This document shows positions 26,001-37,699 of a DNA stretch of 64,000 nt, in pieces. Source of the DNA: Sycobia sp. Sy_11 (Eukaryota > Arthropoda > Insecta > Hymenoptera > Epichrysomallidae); assembly GCA_018907035.1 (NCBI GenBank), contig JACCIC010000014.1:5462501-5526500 (forward strand). Direction: 5' to 3'. Both the position numbers and the translations under genes were made by a program. Under the pieces are notes generated by a model. The model was not told the DNA's origin. It searched no databases and was given only the letters and a program-made list of their open reading frames with translations. Numbering within the stretch: the stretch's first letter is position 1; the number at the start of each line of letters is the position of its first letter.

Positions 26001-27189
26001 TCTCTAGGGATACCGATGCTTTTCTTTTTCCTGCGCGCATTTATAATCTAAGGTTTTATTAACTGTTGATAAAAATGCGATACCAGACACCCGGACGGCG
26101 GACAAGGTAGAGCCTAATCTCAAGATTATTACCATTGCGAGGCTTTTCAAGTTGAGCGCGATCCTTCGTCGAGTTCAAACGTCTCCACTTGCATCGATTT
26201 TCTTCTTCTCTTGTTCTTTCACTATTATGTTAATTTTAATATCGGTTAAATTTTATCATATCAAATTCATTTAATTGATTTCATTTATATCATACAATAA
26301 GTATATAATTATTCAATAGGCAATTATTAACACAAAATCAAGTACCAGGTTCTTGATGAGGCAGACGGAAGTCTGACTCCCCGGGCCCGGTGTCTAGTTC
26401 AGCAGCACGGCGTACTTCGGTACGCATTCAAACAAATCAATTCAGTGTTAATATTTCGTGGGGTTTTTATGCCTTTAAGGCTTTGCCCCAACAAGAACCA
26501 ATAAAAATTTAAATTAATTGGCTCAACTATAGTGTTTTATTGACTCATCCTTCGCCTATACGAAATAAGAAAATCTCTCCATGTTAATAGGATTTTCAAC
26601 GCAACAGTTTCACTATTATCTACACTTTTCCGCATACCTATATTATCTTTTCGCCTTTTATATTTATCTATTAATTAATTTAGACGAATTGGAATGTAAT
26701 ATTCTTCTGATCTGCTTTCCAAAGCAGTAACAACGGTATCGTAACTTTCTGGCAAACTTCCCAATAATAGAGCTACAAGTAGGTTATCAGAGAAATCTTG
26801 CCCTAGTGTGGATAATCTATTTATTTTTTCCATAAAATCAGCAATAGGCGTCTCCATATTATTTCAATCAACCAGTGTTTTACGACATAAGGTATTTAAG
26901 AGTAATACCTTACTGCTCAGTATCGACTTTTTACGATATTCTTTGAGTATGTTCCATGCTTGTTTTGCCGTATGCATGTTGCTGATGAAACTCTGCTTTT
27001 AAATTAAGTGTTTATTATACTTTGTATACACACGTTCACTTTTAATTCCATTTTTTTCAATTTGTTCCAGGCCCATACCCTGTTGGACAGTAGAATTGAA
27101 TTTTCTGAATATTAAGTATTATATTATAACTTTATTAACTACCAAAAGATACAAAAAAATCGATATTAAGCACTACGAACGCGGATGAA

Positions 27190-27235
<46 letters not shown>

Positions 27236-27821
27236 TTATATTTATTAGTTATTATATTTAACACAATGACTCTGCGAATTAACACCCGCGCTCCTTGCCC
27301 GAGTTCAAAAAACGAAGGGCTGGGTAAATACCTCCGTCGTCTTAAATATTGTCGAATACCGATAGATGCAATCACTTTGCTGTAAATAAATGTCAAGAAA
27401 GTATAAAATTTTAATGTTCTATTGAACGTGAGAGATTTTTTATATAGTTTTTTCCTATTAGTGTATTAATCACACATCGAAAAATTTCAATAGTAATGCG
27501 ACGCTTTTAATATTTGATTAATACACTTGCTCTGTTCTTGGTTATATTAATAATATCTGTACATATATTATTCTTTACGATCTATTTACAATACCCAAAG
27601 ATGTATTATTGATAAATGGTTACCTCAAATCTTCTTTTTCCAATTGGTGGCAACGCATATGGTATACCTTCATAGATCTCATACTTGCGTCCATCATATG
27701 ATTTATCGTATAATCCCACGATAAGGCCCTGAGATGTTTGTACTTTAGGGCTCGGCTCCTCTGATGCTATTCTATTTACATCGTAAAATATAAGATACGC
27801 GTAAATCACTAAATACATCAT
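20023..27821 (-). CDS. Carboxylesterase B (JHE-like / venom carboxylesterase-like), six exons, intact
   Basis: Tandem paralogue of gene A, predicted secreted esterase of 553 aa. Exons: 27821-27624, 24926-24255, 24149-23984, 23920-23585, 22489-22363, 20185-20023 (stop TAA). All junctions are GT-AG with the same phases as A, and exons 2-6 have exactly the same lengths. It starts MMYLVIYAYLIFY, a signal-like hydrophobic stretch; the second Met is an equally good start. Motifs: GIPYALPP, EDCLYLN, oxyanion YGGGF 131-135 (Tyr as in cholinesterases, where A has His), elbow GQSAG with Ser210, and His461 in GVCHADD. The acid position reads SEDG, so Asp339 replaces Glu. An IMNGDVADLLW stretch departs from IRSGDAADLLW in A. 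Asp can serve as the acid in serine esterases, so loss of activity is not implied. Introns 1, 4 and 5 carry transposon debris, which makes this the longest locus of the three. Confidence 0.93.
20406..20553 (+). mobile_element. tRNA-derived SINE-like repeat, copy 1 (intron 5 of gene B)
   Basis: Shares a colinear layout with 20,926-21,055: GATGGTTTGATCGTTAG (A-box-like), then a B-box-like GAGTTTAATCTCCGATC, then a tail containing TATGTACTTTGTTTACAAA and ATCGTAGA. The order A box, B box, unrelated tail is that of a tRNA-derived SINE. Copy 1 has the more decayed promoter boxes. It lies antisense to gene B. Confidence 0.6.
20926..21055 (+). mobile_element. tRNA-derived SINE-like repeat, copy 2 (intron 5 of gene B)
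   Basis: Contains GATGGCTCGATCATTGGAGC, close to a tRNA A box, and GAATTCAAGTCCCGATC about 40 bases on, close to a B box. These are followed by the same tail as copy 1 (ATGTGCTTTATTTACAAA, ATCGTAGATC). Both copies have the same orientation about 520 bases apart. It is not a functional tRNA: I could not fold an acceptor stem. Confidence 0.65.
21412..21457. repeat. Perfect 18-base inverted repeat in intron 5 of gene B
   Basis: ATCCTCAAATATCCCAAG at 21,412-21,429 is followed, after a 10-base loop, by its exact reverse complement at 21,440-21,457. A perfect stem of this length is unlikely by chance and would form in RNA of either strand. No parent element was identified. Confidence 0.85.
21458..22362. 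other. Intron 5 of carboxylesterase B, remaining sequence
   Basis: AT-rich sequence between the 18-base hairpin and exon 5. I see no coding exon or named repeat apart from an irregular ACT/GCT-rich stretch near 22,010-22,110. Confidence 0.6.
22689..23145 (+). mobile_element. Internally deleted mariner element (intron 4 of gene B)
   Basis: The 457-base element is flanked by TA on both sides, the usual mariner target duplication. Imperfect terminal inverted repeats of about 33 bases start CGAGGGGTATT on the left and, complemented, CGAGAGGTATT on the right, and share AAAAAGTAAGTTT and TCTAGGTT. Inside, the plus strand encodes a mariner N-terminal fragment from 22,863 (IRFLTAKGLNGSQIYREL) ending in a stop near 22,961. 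A C-terminal fragment follows near 23,010-23,069 (CIKVQGDNVEKW). The catalytic core of the transposase is missing, about 0.85 kb against a normal mariner. It is therefore non-autonomous, and antisense to the host gene. Confidence 0.85.
24927..26679. other. Intron 1 of carboxylesterase B, low-coordinate part
   Basis: The interval holds a GC-richer block at about 25,250-26,150 and another at 26,340-26,470 that differ from the AT-rich intron around them. This suggests inserted DNA, possibly more of the Copia-type element whose gag lies at 26,680-27,085. No LTR pair or further coding domain could be shown. ORFs here have no recognisable motif. Confidence 0.5.
25234..25263 (+). repeat. Short end related to the 14.5-kb MITE family
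   Basis: About 30 bases read like positions 34-63 with only a few substitutions (ATTAAATTAATAAATATG then TTTATCGG). It lies in intron 1 of gene B. It is short and AT-rich, so the relationship is tentative. Confidence 0.4.
26680..27085 (-). mobile_element. Copia-type (Ty1/Copia) gag remnant in intron 1 of gene B
   Basis: Minus-strand reading gives pieces of a Copia-type gag (UBN2-like) domain in order: AWNKLKK near 27,075, then TAKQAWNILKEYRKKS and LSSKVLLLNTLCRK near 26,965-26,880, then METPIADFMEKINRLS and DNLLVALLLGSLPESYD to about 26,700. Stops and frame changes separate the pieces and the sequence ends before the usual zinc knuckle. No protease, integrase or reverse transcriptase was found nearby. 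It lies in the same orientation as the host gene and is a dead fragment. Confidence 0.75.
27190..27234. repeat. (TA)n microsatellite
   Basis: About 22 TA repeats just beyond the Copia gag fragment, within intron 1 of gene B. Confidence 0.95.
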
Positions 27822-27976
27822 AATATTAAAAGTTTATTGATATTAAACAGTTTTTAAGCAAATCAAAACTACTGAAATATTTGATTTCAGCTAAGGAATT
27901 TTCTTTCTCCTATTTCTACGCTTTAACAAATAGAAGTAACTGAAGATTTTACGTTTGCTTAATTACATATATAAAC

Positions 27977-27979
27977 ACA

Positions 27980-28031
<52 letters not shown>

Positions 28032-28051
28032 GCACGCACACACACACACAT
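27977..28051. repeat. (CA)n microsatellite upstream of gene B
   Basis: Roughly 36 CA repeats with two CGCA variants, ending in a short TA run. It is located about 160-230 bases upstream of the gene B start codon, in the probable promoter region. Confidence 0.95.
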
Positions 28052-28621
28052 ATATATAATCAATATCTAATCTATAATTATGTTTCTAAATTGCATGTGC
28101 TTAAGCTTAAACACTAAATAGTTATTTACGAAATGATAATTAAAAATAGATAAGCATATCCTTGGATTAGGTGGTAATTGCATTGTATTGTATTAAACGA
28201 ATCGATCCGCATGGTTAGTAGTGTAGTGCAAGGTGCCTTTATTATATAAGATATATAAGAATGTAAATAGCGACACAGCGAGCAAAGCCTGCATATTTAG
28301 TTAGCCGGACGCAGTCGCCACCGCGTACATTGGCACGTTGTGTAATGTAAAACCTCAGATGTGCCGAACGGTTTTATTTGTTATTTTCTATGCCGAACGG
28401 TTCATTTTTATTATATAAAATGAACGCCACACATTTGTCGTAAATTTTTTGTAAGCACCTCATGAACAATATAGAATATTAAGAAGGACAAAGGCGAGCT
28501 GAGTTCTATCCACTATGTAATTAGAATTACAGCGTGCAACGAGCATATGAACCTCCTTATTCCAATGCCTGCCAAGCTCGACCAAAATTCAAAATGAATT
28601 ATTATTCATTTTTAGCCTACA

Positions 28622-29440
28622 TACAAAGTTTGTTTCAAAAGTTCTCAGACTTTAAAAAATACAAGAAATTATTTTTGCAAAATTCAATTATTTGCTTCAA
28701 ATTAGTCCCATTCGAACAGCATGTCAAATGACCTTTTCATGTCATTGACCAGAACCATCTTCAAGATGTCAGTCTTTGCCTTTCGGATGTCCTCGACGTC
28801 CATGTAACACTTTTCTTTTATCGACAAATGCAATTTACCGACTATCCAGAAGTCACAAGGTACCACATCGGGTGAATACGGTGAGTAATTTACCGTCAAA
28901 ATGCCATTTTTGATAAAAAAAAATCAGTCAACAATGTCGATCGATGGGACAGCGTATTGTCATGCAATAAACGCCAGCTTCCACTTTGACGATATTCTGG
29001 CCGAACACGACAAATACGGCCAAGCAGACGCTTCGTAACACCAAGATAATCTACAGCATTAATCGTTTTGTTGAATGGAATGAATTCCTGGTGAATAATA
29101 CCCATGGAATCATAGAATGAAATGAGCATTGTTTTGATTTTCGATTTTTCCAAGCGCGATTCTTTCAGTTTTGGCTAATCGGGGACTTTCTATTCGGCAC
29201 TTTGACTTTTGGTTTCGGAATCATATCGAAAGCACCATGCCTCGTCACCGGATAAGGTAGAATAAAGATAGTTTTGTTCCCTTTTGGCTTCTTTAAGGAT
29301 ACTTTTAGTATACTGAATTCAAATCGCTTTTTGGGCCTCAGTCGATTTGTGAACAAAACTTTCGAACGCCGAAATGTTCCTACAAAATGCGATGAATCGA
29401 TGCTCCTGACAAATTTAATTCGACTTCCATGTAATATACC
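28622..29440 (-). pseudogene. Decayed mariner transposase between carboxylesterases B and C
   Basis: A minus-strand DD34D mariner transposase relic. In order from the high coordinate: a helix-turn-helix piece (LSGASIHRIL, FGVRK) near 29,430-29,350; SGDEAWCFRYD with the first catalytic Asp near 29,240; EKSKIKTMLISFYDSMG near 29,150; RRVRP-like then WRLLHDNTLSHR with the second Asp near 28,970; and YSPYSPDVVPCDF with the third Asp near 28,870. The C-terminal part ends near 28,702. Several stops and at least one frameshift (near 28,896-28,920) break it, so it cannot make transposase. TACAAAGTTTGTTTC near 28,622 may be one terminal repeat; no partner was found on the other side, so that end is probably lost. 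Confidence 0.85.
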
Positions 29441-30048
29441 GACAATTTCAATAAAAATCCAAACAATCCAATTATTTGCATCTACTCACTTTGGAGATAA
29501 GAGACATTTTTTCCAAAAATCTAATAAGTGCACATATTAAAAATAAAAAATACAGATATTATTAAGTCCAAAAATTATAAATATTGATATTACATGCTAT
29601 TATAAAGATTAAATAAGTTTATTATGATATCGATATAAATTATGATATATAAAAATATAAAAATTACATTTCTTAATTATTAATTATATAATTTCAATTT
29701 ATATTATGTCTTACATTTCTTTAACATTAAATGTAAAATATGAAAAATAAATTCACAAAATATGGAAAGACTCTTCATATATTTCTGTATAATCTTATAA
29801 TCCCTTTATGACTCGCACAATGGAATAATTCATCAATCCGAAACAAGTCGGCGAGTACAGCCGACCTCAAGGTGCAAAAATTGTTCAATTATCTTGATAC
29901 TATATTAAGCGGCCAGACAGCCAGGTTCACGATAAAATTGACTATTGGCAAAAATGTTCATTGGGAAAATTGTCCGTTGGGAAATATCACCGCCAATCTT
30001 TGGAATTTATACTGATAATAATTGAAATACCATTTAACAAAATCCTTA
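29441..30048. other. Spacer beyond the mariner relic, 3' of gene C
   Basis: Very AT-rich spacer without recognisable coding sequence; it includes the downstream region of gene C. Confidence 0.6.
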
Positions 30049-30054
30049 TTTATT
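30049..30054 (-). promoter_or_regulatory. Possible polyadenylation signal of carboxylesterase C
   Basis: AATAAA on the minus strand, about 180 bases past the stop codon of gene C and in the right direction. The motif is common in AT-rich DNA, so support comes only from position. Confidence 0.45.
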
Positions 30055-30230
30055 AGCTTCATGAAATGTCATACAAAGGTTTTAAATCAAATTTTATTAC
30101 ACGGTAGCTAAAAGCTATTGCTATCTATTTATCAAGTCTGTCAGATAAGTCCTAGCTAATTCTTAAATACAGTACTGAACTGATTTAATTCAGCAATATA
30201 ATGCGATACTGATAGTCTAAAAATACATAA

Positions 30231-33200
30231 TCAGTTTTCATGTGCATTAAGAGATTTCCAGAACTGATATTCGCAGAAATTAGTGGGACTTTCCATCTTT
30301 ATGTTGGTCGAATTAGTAAAAAATAACATATCAACGGTTCCGAAATTGCGATTGACACTTTCCCACATGAAACGTTGACCAATATTCGGATATCTGAAAT
30401 CAGAAAAAATTTATTCATGTTGCCTTCTATATTGATATACATTTTATTCAAATTCTAGTATGTGTAAAAGATTGCACATTATACTGTTTTTAGTGTTAAA
30501 AGAAACAGTAAAAAATGAACGATATAGTATAAATAGCACTTGAAAGCATGCTTTAGCCAAGAAACACTCATTTGAAAATTGAAGATTATTTATGATTTAA
30601 AAGAGTCTTAATAAGAAATATTGTCAGAATGAGATACAGAAGGAGTTCAATAAGACCTGTTTACAAAGCTATATGAACTCTTTAGAAAAAATATATTCTA
30701 TATTATCTCGTATACGTTAGATATAATAAACTATTGAATAGCTACTTATAGAAATGAATAGCTCTTGTAAGAGGTCAATAAAATGTGAACTTGATGAACG
30801 AAGTAAAGTGCAAATAATATTCAATACGATGCATTAGAATATATTCTATTTAATAAACTACAAGATATTTTGTTTTGGATGATGTAGCACGCCACCTAAA
30901 ACAAGCGATTCTGTACGATGTGCAATTACTAGATGTAAGCTCACATTAATGTTGACTGACAGTATTATATATCATTTGCTCAATTTATCTATTTAAAATC
31001 ATTCAAATTAGCATATTAATTATGAGTATTTTATGTACAAATTTCAAATAATGATAAATATATAGTAATACTGCACTTATACAGAAACTCTTATCGCAAC
31101 TAATATCGATCAAAATTGACATAGCTAAGATAAAATGCACCGAACGCAAAGTATATAAATGCAACTGATTGCAAATGTTATTAAAGTAAGAGAAAAGAGA
31201 ATAAAACGTATTCATATAGCAAACGATTTTAGGAATTTTCCACCTATTAATAATTTAAAGTATTTCTTCAGATCTGAGAAACTTATTTGGTAATATGAAC
31301 TATGTGGTAAAAAAGAATAACGGAGTAAATAAAATTCATTTTCAGAGCAAGAATTTGCAACTATTTATCAAAACTAAATATCAATATTTTCAAAATAGGA
31401 TATATACAGTATAAGAAGATGAGAATAGTTTCAGAAGCCCTGGAATAGTAAAACAGTGAATATCATCATGACATCTACATTAAATATGGATAATTTTCAA
31501 CTTAACTTAAAGCTTTCAAATTCAAATTAACTGAATTTTCGATTCAGCAAGTCTTTGGAATTCGTTTATAAGCTATTGAAAATTCAATTTAACAGAATTT
31601 CTTATAGAATATAATCAAAGACTAATAATCACAGTCCCAGTCGAATATTTTACATTTCCATAAGAGCATGAGTTGAATTTATAGTGAAAACTTGAATACT
31701 ATTTTTCCAGATATGTGTAATAAACATAATTAAAAGATTGTAGGCTTGTTTTTTACTTTTTCCATTCAGTAGAGATAATATGAGGTGCATTGCGCGAAAT
31801 ATTTATTATTGAAAACAGTAGAAGTTTGAATAAAATAAATAAAAAGTTAAATAAAATAAAAGCTTAGAAATTAGGTCTGTAATTCCATGTCAATGTAAAT
31901 TCATATCTCATTGCAATACAAAACCGTAAAAGGGAAAAGCAATTTAATAGCAATTTTATGTATGAAATTTTTAATTAAAAACTAGAAAGTTTTATTAGTT
32001 TACTGACCCTTCAGAAGCGACCGAAACCAACATATCTAATAATTTCAATTGAACAGCTCGATCTTCTGGTCTTCTCATAGGATCAATGATTGGATTGCCC
32101 ATTATCATTTTTATATCATCGGAATGACACACACCTGAGAATATTTTTTAGTCATTATTTCATGTACATATAGTAGATAGGGCTGCCAATCAAATTGAAA
32201 TTTCCATAATGCATGCAAATCCTAAAAACCTCCAAATTTCAAGGACGTGCCGAATTCGATTCGGCAAAGATCCGAAAAATTAAATAAGTTTAAAGGATTT
32301 TATGCAATTACATAATTTCAATCTGGATATTTGACAACCTCGCTTGAAAGTGTACAATGATAAAAACGTAAATACCAAAATCTTCGGGATCTTTCATAAA
32401 AACATCGCTGAAACTTGTAAGAGCTCTGTATTGATAATATAAAAATAATACAGGGCTTTCATTACTTTCAGCTTGTATTTTGGCTGCTTGTAAAGCACTG
32501 AAGCAATACAATCTGTCTGTTATTGAACGTATTAAGGCCTTTTGATTAATTTTCGTAATTTTTTCATCTCCAAAATAATGTTTCCTTATCATTTTTGAAT
32601 AATAATCATGATATTCACGTGGAAGAGTATAATTATACATGAATAAATGGGGCGCTATACTATTCCAATTTTTATCAAAATATTCTAGGTGAGAATCCCT
32701 ATTCATATATGCTGTAAAATATTAGTACAATTAGATATTCTTTCGTTCGCGAAATATCTCATTCCAATGGAAATACATACGTGCCCCTGGAACGAGACCC
32801 TCATCACTGACAATGCTGTTAATCCAAAGAACATCGGCCGCATCCCCACTGCGAATTATTTCAATTGGTAGTCGATCTATAAATGGTTTCTGACTGCCTT
32901 TTTCTACAACTGGGCCAAAGGGATTTACTGGAAGATAGGCCCAAGTCTGTAATAGAGCCAATCGAAATGATATAATTCATATGTATCATTTGAATTTGAA
33001 TGATAAGATAAATCATAATTAACAAATTAGCAAAAATTCATCTTACATAGAAATGTTTTGTTGCATCTACTATATCTTTGACTGGCTTTCTTCGTAAACA
33101 TTCAACGCTTTCAGGTATATTTCTGGCGAGACAGTTTGTCGCAGCCGCTAATTTTTTAAACATTTCCAAAGAATATTTATGTAATTTTCCTGCCGCGAAA

Positions 33201-36144
33201 GCTGTGCCACTCAGTGATATGCCATTTTGAAATAGTCCTTTGCTTAACGGCGATAAGTAGTGATAGTGAACACACGCTGCACCGGCGCTTTGTCCAAGCA
33301 GTGTAATTTTTTTAGGATCTCCCCCAAATAGATGGATATACTTAGAGACCCAACGTAAAGCCATGCTTTGATCTTTCAATCCCATATTACCAGAAATATG
33401 TTCATCTTCTGTACTTAAAAATCCAAGGACTCCCAAACGATAATTTGTACTGACGAAGATAATATTTTTATCCATAAGGAATGTTACGTTACTGTATGCG
33501 GTACCAGTCAAAAAGGCACCTCCGTGTATAGCAAATACCACAGGTAGAGGCTGGTGCCTAACCAATATCGGTACATAAATATTTAAATAGAGACAGTCTT
33601 CCACTCCTTTCACTGAACCAAATTTAAACTGAATGCATACGTTAGCTCTTGTCGTAGCATAAATTGTATCCCTCCAAGTAGTTATTTCTTCGGGTGGCTA
33701 GAATATAAGAAAGTTTTGTTACTATAGAAAAAGAATATTTTTTAAGGGAGTATGTATGTGTGCAAATTATGACATACTTTTAGTTAAGATATTATATTAC
33801 ACCGATTACGCTGGCATACGTATTGTTAAAATCATAAATTTAATACGAATTAAACATTTATTCTGCGTGATGTTCGTATATTTTGTGCGCTATAACCAAA
33901 GGAACCAAAATTACCTCAGCTAATTAAGAACTAGTCCTGGCTACCTCTTAACTGTGAGAATGTATTGTTTGAGCGCGATCAGGTGTATTTACACTCGTGA
34001 TTCACAATTTTATGGCGTTCGAAGTGAGCGGCCACCAAGACGATCAGTTTGGAAAAATTTTATTATTACAATTGAATTTAGCACTTATAATGAATTTTTT
34101 AATTTAGATAAATTCTATCAATACAAATGCGCTAGTAACTAAAAGGAAAACGCTCTAAGCCATCTGCCAAGCTCATCAATAAAATAACAGATGGTCTAAT
34201 CTTAATTGTACAAAGAAAATGTTTTACAAATATTAAATCAACTCATAGAACAATAAATTACTAATTATTTATATATACAAAATTATTATACATTGAACAG
34301 TTATATATGAGTCAGTTACAATATAACGTCTATAAATAGGATAATGGTTTATTCTTTCTGCGGTATATTCAAAATTGTGCATTGTTAACTCAACATATTT
34401 GTAACAATAACTATTTTAGCTACTAAAAATTTAAAAAAAGAACAATAATAAACAAGATGAAAATTGTATAAAAGAATCAATTACTTATTAGATGAAAAAT
34501 TACTATTTTACTAGTGAAATCATGAAAACGGAGAACGAAAGAAAAAATGTTAAAAATATCTAGTATTCACTTAGATCTATAACTAGTTGGTACATGATAC
34601 TGTACTAAGTACTTACCATTGACTGTATAGTTTGAATTGGATACAATTCAAAGATATAAAAGTAGTATTTGATTTATTATGAGCGATCAATTCAATTAAT
34701 AATAAGAACTTTAAGGTTTGAATAAGAAGAAAATGATTATGTAATATAGAGAATAAGTTACCAAAATTCACAGAGAGATATCTAAGATACCATCTAAAAC
34801 AATCTATATATGAGCTACTATATAGGATGTTGAATGTAAGAATACAATCATGTTTACGTATGTAAAAGCGACATTGGTCATCAGCCGGTGCGATAATTTT
34901 AATGTGTATATTAAGTTATTAATGGAGTTACATATTTAATCATCCAAAAGAACACTTACTAGCGAATTTTGTTTGCGCGAAAGCTAGCAGCGAAAGGACG
35001 ACTGCACTGTGAAAATCCAGAAATCGTACGATAATGCTTCCAGAATGAAACAAAACTTTGTGTCATGGATCAAAAAAAATTTTCATCGGACGAATGGCAA
35101 AGTTTCGGTCAATGGCTATGTTTAGCACCATTTGTAGATAAATATTTAACGTACATTTAGGAAAATGGACGGATATTCAAAGCTTTTAGATTCGGACTGA
35201 TGTGAATTCAGTAGCACAATGGACTGTCATATAAAGTGCAATCCTGTAATGTGCTTAAATTTTAGTTAAAACAGAAGCTCTTGCTAGAAAAAAATTTCTA
35301 TTCTACAATGAAAATTTAAAAAATGACAAATTTTACCAAAACAAATTTGCAATTAACTCTAGACAGGCACATAGTGCCTGTAAAACTAAAATATTTGAAG
35401 AAGAAAATGTAACAAAGTAAAATCAATCCACCTTGTAATGCCCACAAACAATCAATGTATGGCTCAACCATTGCCCCTTTTTCTTACTCTACGTGACCCG
35501 AATACCTCCGAAAACTCCACGTACCGTCTCTCAGAGTACGATATAGGGTAATTAAATACACGAGTTTGTCTGTAATGGACAACTTATCCAGCTCGCAGCG
35601 TATTACAAAATAAGTAATTTATGGAAAAAATTTTAACCATATTATTATTAAATACATTGTATTAATTAATCTCTATGAGATAAACATCCATAAAATCAAA
35701 ACAAAAATTTAAGAAAAAATTGGTATACATAGACTCGCTAATCTGTCCGAAGTATCTAAAAATATCTGATATTATAAGAATACCTTTTTATTTTTCTTAT
35801 AATAAATTTGTAAATAATCTCATAGCAAATTAAAGCTCCCATATTTTATTAATAATTTTCTAATGCATTCAGGAATACAGCTTAGATAAATAGATTATAT
35901 ATATGATCAAAATTCATTAATGAAAATTATACATAGTTTAAAAAAAATTAACCTTAAAACGTCTTTCATCCACTGGCGGTTTAGCATATGGTACACCTTC
36001 AAATATCGCGTATTTGCGTCCACTAAATGATTTCCCATATGACCCAACGATGGTCCCATGGGGAGTATCAATTTCAGGTTGATCTTGCGATAAAATTCCA
36101 TTGAAACAGCAAAGAAGAAGATACGCGTAAACAAATACATACAT
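30231..36144 (-). CDS. Carboxylesterase C (JHE-like / venom carboxylesterase-like), six exons, intact
   Basis: Most divergent member of the array, predicted secreted esterase of 544 aa. Exons: 36144-35953, 33697-33047, 32946-32781, 32711-32376, 32134-32008, 30393-30231 (stop TGA). Splice sites are GT-AG with the same phases as A and B. Exon 2 is seven codons shorter: the segment between the first disulphide Cys and VEDCLYLN is reduced. It starts MYVFVYAYLLLCCFNGILS, a strong signal-like segment. Motifs: GVPYAKPP, EDCLYLN, oxyanion HGGAF 122-126, canonical elbow GQSAG with Ser201, acid Glu330 in SDEG, His452 in GVCHSDD. The triad is therefore fully conventional. A likely polyadenylation signal follows about 180 bases after the stop. 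It lies upstream of gene B in the same orientation with about 2.4 kb between them. Substrate unknown; other insect carboxylesterase clades cannot be excluded without a tree. Confidence 0.93.
30394..32007 (-). other. Intron 5 of carboxylesterase C
   Basis: A 1.6-kb AT-rich intron between exons 5 and 6 of gene C, with no transposon or nested gene seen. The corresponding introns are 489 bases in A and 2,177 bases in B, so the size differences come from sequence gained or lost after duplication. Confidence 0.75.
33698..35952 (-). other. Intron 1 of carboxylesterase C
   Basis: A 2.25-kb AT-rich intron separating the signal-peptide exon from the catalytic exon. No nested gene, extra esterase exon or named repeat is visible. 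Confidence 0.75.
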
Positions 36145-36288
36145 TATAAATATCTATAGAAATGCGTCCGTTTTAAACGATTTACATCTGCTGAGATATT
36201 TTTACTGTTCCAAAAAAGATCAGCTTTATGTAGTTTCTATTTTGTCAAGAGCGGAAAATAACTGTATAGTCATATTCATTGAGAATAT

Positions 36289-36383
36289 TATATATATATA
36301 TATATAGCGACTAGCTTATCTGTAATTATGCTCTTCAATTGTAAATAGGTAGATGCTTGGCATAATTTTTCAATCGTCAAAGT

Positions 36384-36429
<46 letters not shown>
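36289..36429. repeat. Two (TA)n runs upstream of gene C
   Basis: Short TA run at about 36,289-36,307 and a longer one at about 36,386-36,429, within 300 bases upstream of the gene C start codon. Confidence 0.9.
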
Positions 36430-36431
<2 letters not shown>

Positions 36432-37699
36432 GTTAATTTAAATGCATAGATTATTTATGCTTATAATATATTATTTATATATTATTCAGTTCAGATAGAT
36501 TAAGAGATAAAACATACTCAGTGTTTAGTTATACTAAAGAAGAGTTAAAATAATTAATTATAGCTGCATTATTTCTTCTGGATAGTCACATTTATTCAAG
36601 TAGTCATTGCACGTTTCATTCATTTACTTATTTTAATTACTTTGTTAATCAATATTTTAGAAGGTGTAATGTCTTTCTTCAATTTCACTTATTTTAACTC
36701 TTCTTTTATAACTAGAAAATAAAATTTGATCATGTCCATCTTACACTAATATCTTTTAATATTGTATTAATAAATACAAATTCACAGAAAAAAATGTGTA
36801 AGGAAACCAGTGCAGTTTTCTTTTGTTTATGTAACTCTGAATTCGGATGCAACTGTAATACTGATATTTACACCTGAACTTTGAATGTTTCAACTGAACA
36901 AGTTTAAATGCTCCTATATTAAAAATATTTTTAAGAACTTAGATATTTTTTATAATTCTAGATTGCAGCACAACTCCAATAAATTCTTATTGCACTCGTG
37001 TTCTGGAACTAATGCATGGAGTTCATGCTTAGCCTTGGAGATCGAAAAAATATACATGCTCGTGGTCTTAGATAACGTAGTGAAATACGATGTACGTTTT
37101 TTGTCGTCTGTTCATATTTTTTTATATTTTAATTTTCTGATTAATGATAGAAACGATTTTATTCCGTGAGCATTCAGGGTTAAAGAATCCAGTATATTAG
37201 TAAATAAAGTAAAAGAATTTTTAAGACAAAGAGATTCTTAACAATGGTAATCAAAATACCATCATGCATCCTATTTTATGAACGTTTTTTATCCAAAATT
37301 TGCTTTTATTACATTTTCATCTTCTGGAAAGAAATAAATTTAACAAAGAATTTCTTTGCAGTTTGTTGGTAGTTGCGGTTTCATGGTACAACAGCGAATG
37401 GGACAAATTATGTGTTCGAATATTTGGACGCGCTCTTCGTTTTTCTGCCCACCAGATTCTGTATTTAGATATTCACAGACAGATCAGCATCAAAAAATGA
37501 CGCGAGATCAGAATTTAATGACGTTGATGCTTAAATCATTGGATTAATCACGTCCTCGCTAAGAACGTGCAACACTCACCGGCTGGACTGACGAATCAAT
37601 CATAATTTTTCGTACGATTGCGAACAACTTCATTAATATATAATTAATTGAAGACTCGCTATACACTTGATGAAATATGTTTTAATAATATAAGGCAAA
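36430..37699. other. Region upstream of the carboxylesterase array
   Basis: AT-rich DNA. Short ORFs at 36,885-37,169 and 37,300-37,547 show no motif I recognise, and I do not call them genes. Confidence 0.5.

Noticed and set aside
36885..37547. Plus-strand ORFs suspected to be chemoreceptor fragments
   Set aside because: No conserved C-terminal receptor motif could be seen and the frames do not join by plausible splice sites.
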